This document shows positions 5,414 to 7,395 of a DNA stretch of 7,395 nt, in pieces. Under the pieces are notes generated by a model. The model ran no database searches, was not told the DNA's origin, and saw only the letters and a list, made by a program, of their open reading frames with translations. A program made the translations under genes and the position numbers. Positions within the stretch are counted from its first letter, which is position 1; every line of letters starts with the position of its first letter. The DNA is from Nitrospirota bacterium. GTDB lineage: Bacteria; Nitrospirota; Thermodesulfovibrionia; Thermodesulfovibrionales; JdFR-88. The DNA is taken from positions 1 to 7,395 of the forward strand of contig JAKAGP010000081.1 in the NCBI GenBank assembly GCA_021825785.1, in the 5' to 3' direction.

Positions 5414-7159
5414 TCATCCCGGCGTCTGTGTCCCGAACTGAAGCGAATAGAGTTTCCTGTAAACCGAGGAGCCCTCGAGCAGCTCTTCATGGGTGCCGGC
5501 CGCCAGGAGCCTGCCCTTTTCCATCACCAGTATCCTGGTGGCTTTCCTGACGGTCGAGAGCCTGTGGGCGATGACGATCGTGGTCCGGTCCTTCATCAGG
5601 TTTTCGAGCGCCAGTTGGACGATTTGCTCGCTGGCCGAATCGAGGGAAGATGTGGCCTCATCCAGGATGAGTATCGGGGGGCTCTTCAGGATGGCGCGGG
5701 CTATGGAGAGCCTCTGCCTCTGCCCGCCGGAAAGCCTTGCCCCTTTTTCTCCCACGACGGTGTCATAGCCGGACGGCAGTTCCATTATGAAATCATGCGC
5801 ATATGCCGCCCGGGCGGCATTTATTATCTCCGGTTCCGGCGCGTCCGGCCTGCCGAAGGCTACATTCGCCCTTATGGAATCATTAAAAAGCACCACATCC
5901 TGACTGACCATGCCGAACTGAGACCGAAGTGATACGAGGCTCACCTTCGATATATCGGCGCCGTCAATCGAGATAATGCCGCCGGAGGGCTCGTAGAACC
6001 TGGGGATGAGGTTGGCCAGGGTTGTTTTGCCGCTTCCGCTTTCTCCCACGATGGCGACGATTTCGCCCTTTGCCACCCTGAAACTGACGCGGTCCAGGGC
6101 CTTCTGCGGGCTGCCGGGATAGGAGAAAGAGACGTCCTTGAACTCCAAAGCCTCATTTATCACGGGCAGCGCCTCCCCTCCTTCCGGTTCCGTACGCAGC
6201 CGCAATATCTCCCAAACCCTTTCGAGCGGGGCCCTGACCTTCTGTATTTCAGCGGCTACCCTGGAGAGCCTCTTTGCCGGGGTGTAAACAAGGAATATCG
6301 CCGTCAGAAAGGAAGTAAAACCGCCTGCGGTGAGCTGCCCCTTAACCACAAGCCGGCCCCCGTACCAGAGGACGAAGGCCACGCCCGCGCCGCCGGCCAG
6401 TTCCATGACGGCCGTCGCCAGCCCGGCCACCCTCACGGAGCGCATGTTTTCCCTGTAAAAATCCCGGTTTCGCTCCTCGAAGCGCTTTTTCTGCATCCCC
6501 TGCCGGACGAACGCCTTTATTACCTTTATGCCGGTGAAACTCTCCGAGAGGTCTTCCACTATGTCCGCGGCCTTTTCCTGTATGCGCATGCTTATCCGCC
6601 TTAAGCGCCTGGCGATCCTGTCGACGCCGTAAAAGGCCGCGGGCAGCAGGAAAATCGCCATAAGCGTAAGGTCCCACCTCAGCCAGAAGGCGTATCCGAT
6701 AAGACAGATGGTCGTGGCCGCCTCAACGAAGAGCTCTTTCAGGGTAAGCGCTATGATATTCTGGACTGCGCCCGTGTCATTTACCACGCGCGAGATCAGC
6801 TCGCCGCTCGATGAGTCGTTGTAATAGGCTACCGGCAGCTCCAGTATGTGATCATACAGCCTGCCCCGCATCGAGGCCACCAGCTTCTGGCCCACCGATT
6901 GCATCAGGTATTCGTAGAGGAACTGGAAGACGGCCCTCAGGAAGAATATGAGCATTATGGCCGCCGGTATGAGCGCCAGGATGCCGGCGTTCTTTTTTAC
7001 CAGGATGCCGTCCGTGACCGGCTGTACGAGCCACGCAAGAGCGCCCCTCAACCCGGAGATTAAAAGGCCGATAAAAACCGCAAGCGCCATGCGCTTCCAG
7101 TATGGTTTTGCGAGGTCGAAAAATTCCCTTCGGCCTGCCGGGGAGTTGATTTCAGACAT
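5414..7159 (-). CDS. msbA: MsbA-type ABC exporter, lipid A-core flippase
   Basis: The 581-residue half-transporter has a membrane domain followed by an ATPase domain, the length and order typical of MsbA. Six membrane helices fit about 22-44, 60-85, 137-155, 160-180, 248-268 and 277-295, with the coupling region ELPVAYYNDSSSGELISRVVND at 107-128. The nucleotide-binding domain (about 337-575) is intact: Walker A GESGSGKT at 372-379, Q-loop Gln420, signature LSGGQ at 476-480, Walker B ILILDE at 496-501, D-loop SSLD near 504-507, and H-loop His532. MsbA flips lipid A-core from the inner to the outer leaflet of the inner membrane as a homodimer. Being first in an operon with an O-antigen ligase and a GT9 gene supports this over a multidrug-export role, although close relatives export drugs. 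The ATG at 7159 lacks a clear Shine-Dalgarno; a TATAAT box ends 8 nt upstream. Confidence 0.92.
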   Translation of the reverse strand: MSEINSPAGRREFFDLAKPYWKRMALAVFIGLLISGLRGALAWLVQPVTDGILVKKNAGILALIPAAIMLIFFLRAVFQFLYEYLMQSVGQKLVASMRGRLYDHILELPVAYYNDSSSGELISRVVNDTGAVQNIIALTLKELFVEAATTICLIGYAFWLRWDLTLMAIFLLPAAFYGVDRIARRLRRISMRIQEKAADIVEDLSESFTGIKVIKAFVRQGMQKKRFEERNRDFYRENMRSVRVAGLATAVMELAGGAGVAFVLWYGGRLVVKGQLTAGGFTSFLTAIFLVYTPAKRLSRVAAEIQKVRAPLERVWEILRLRTEPEGGEALPVINEALEFKDVSFSYPGSPQKALDRVSFRVAKGEIVAIVGESGSGKTTLANLIPRFYEPSGGIISIDGADISKVSLVSLRSQFGMVSQDVVLFNDSIRANVAFGRPDAPEPEIINAARAAYAHDFIMELPSGYDTVVGEKGARLSGGQRQRLSIARAILKSPPILILDEATSSLDSASEQIVQLALENLMKDRTTIVIAHRLSTVRKATRILVMEKGRLLAAGTHEELLEGSSVYRKLYSLQFGTQTPG

Positions 7160-7167
7160 ATGGGCTT

Positions 7168-7173
7168 ATTATA
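7168..7173 (-). promoter_or_regulatory. TATAAT -10-like box just upstream of msbA
   Basis: A perfect TATAAT on the minus strand ends 8 nt before the msbA ATG. Transcription from it would begin at or within a few bases of the start codon. No recognisable -35 lies 16-18 bp further upstream (7190-7197 reads TGCATCAA on the minus strand). The arrangement matches the TATAAT-near-ATG pattern at 607-629, which makes it somewhat more credible than either case alone. Confidence 0.35.
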
Positions 7174-7395
7174 ACCCACCCGCCCGCCCTTGATGCACGG
7201 GGGTTGTTGGGCCGCAGCCCCAAAATAAGGCTATGTTTTTCCTGGGGAAGATGGCAGGGGCACAGGGTTGAGAGGGCGGGGAAGGCTGTTATCTCCTCTC
7301 CCTTGAGCAACTGTGATTTTTGTCAAGGGTTATTTGGGGTTAAGCAAGTTGAAAAATCAGCTTGCCACGGAGTCTGGTTTTTAACAATGGCATTA
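7174..7395. other. Non-coding region upstream of msbA with G-quadruplex motif and inverted repeats
   Basis: I find no supportable gene: the longest ATG frames are about a dozen codons and lack ribosome-binding sites, and the ATG at 7387 is cut off after three codons. Visible structure: an imperfect inverted repeat TTGGGC/GCCCCAA at 7207-7223; a canonical four-run G-quadruplex motif on the plus strand at 7257-7281 (loops of 4, 6 and 1 nt), with another GGGG at 7244-7247; a hairpin with arms CCCTTGA (7300-7306) and TCAAGGG (7323-7329), extendable by CAA/TTG past one bulged G; and a hairpin GCAAGTTG (7344-7351) with CAGCTTGC (7358-7365). On the minus strand TTGACA occurs at 7326-7321 but has no -10 at proper spacing. 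The region probably holds the msbA operon's upstream control region and perhaps the end of a neighbour off the right edge. Confidence 0.5.
7300..7329. repeat. Inverted repeat CCCTTGA...TCAAGGG
   Basis: Perfect 7-bp arms (7300-7306 and 7323-7329) extend by three more pairs (7308-7310 with 7320-7322) across a bulged G at 7307, with a 9-nt loop. On the plus strand it is followed by TTATTT, a weak U-tract, so it might terminate plus-strand transcription, but no plus-strand gene precedes it in the window. It could equally be an operator-like site upstream of msbA. No family is recognised. Confidence 0.4.

Noticed and set aside
5392..5490. N-terminal extension of the ligase gene to an ATG at 5490 (450 residues)
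   Set aside because: The extra 33 residues would overlap the end of msbA in another frame and are Arg-rich and unlike the family; the ATG at 5391 gives a normal N-terminus.
7233..7271. Short ATG frame in the region upstream of msbA
   Set aside because: Only about 12 codons, with no ribosome-binding site and no recognisable peptide.
1..7395. CRISPR arrays, tRNA or rRNA genes, insertion sequences, toxin-antitoxin or defence genes
   Set aside because: No spaced direct repeats, RNA gene signatures, transposase-like proteins or terminal inverted repeats were seen; the content is ordinary LPS and histidine biosynthesis.

Overview
The window is moderately GC-rich, densely coding DNA from a Gram-negative, LPS-making bacterium. 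Frequent ATA (Ile) and AGG (Arg) codons and the gene content suggest Nitrospirota or a deltaproteobacterial (Desulfobacterota-like) lineage, but this is a weak inference. Every complete gene here ends in TGA.

Layout. At 1-606 on the minus strand is the first 202 codons of hisA (histidine biosynthesis), cut by the window edge. Only 23 bp separate its ATG from a divergent plus-strand operon (630-2980). That operon holds a secreted DUF3108 protein interrupted by an in-frame TAA (1083-1085), then two family-2 glycosyltransferases. The first GT2 carries a GT7-like C-terminal region. The second resembles the WaaE/KdtX LPS-core family. The plus-strand operon meets a minus-strand operon end to end: the two TGA stops form one TGATCA palindrome at 2978-2983. 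The minus-strand operon runs msbA (7159-5414), a Wzy_C-type O-antigen ligase (5391-4138), then a GT9 heptosyltransferase-like gene (4141-2981). The last two overlap by ATGA. The final 236 bp (7160-7395), upstream of msbA, hold no supportable gene. They contain a -10-like box, a G-quadruplex motif and two or three inverted repeats.

How the genes fit together. The GT2 and GT9 enzymes would build LPS core oligosaccharide on lipid A at the cytoplasmic face. MsbA would flip lipid A-core across the inner membrane, and the Wzy_C ligase would attach O-antigen or a similar glycan on the periplasmic side. The DUF3108 protein is probably periplasmic and of unknown function. I see no wholly new system. 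The points most worth a second look are the nonsense codon in the DUF3108 gene, the 23-bp divergent and apparently leaderless start region, a 17-bp tandem duplication at the GT2/GT2 junction, and short simple repeats within LPS genes.
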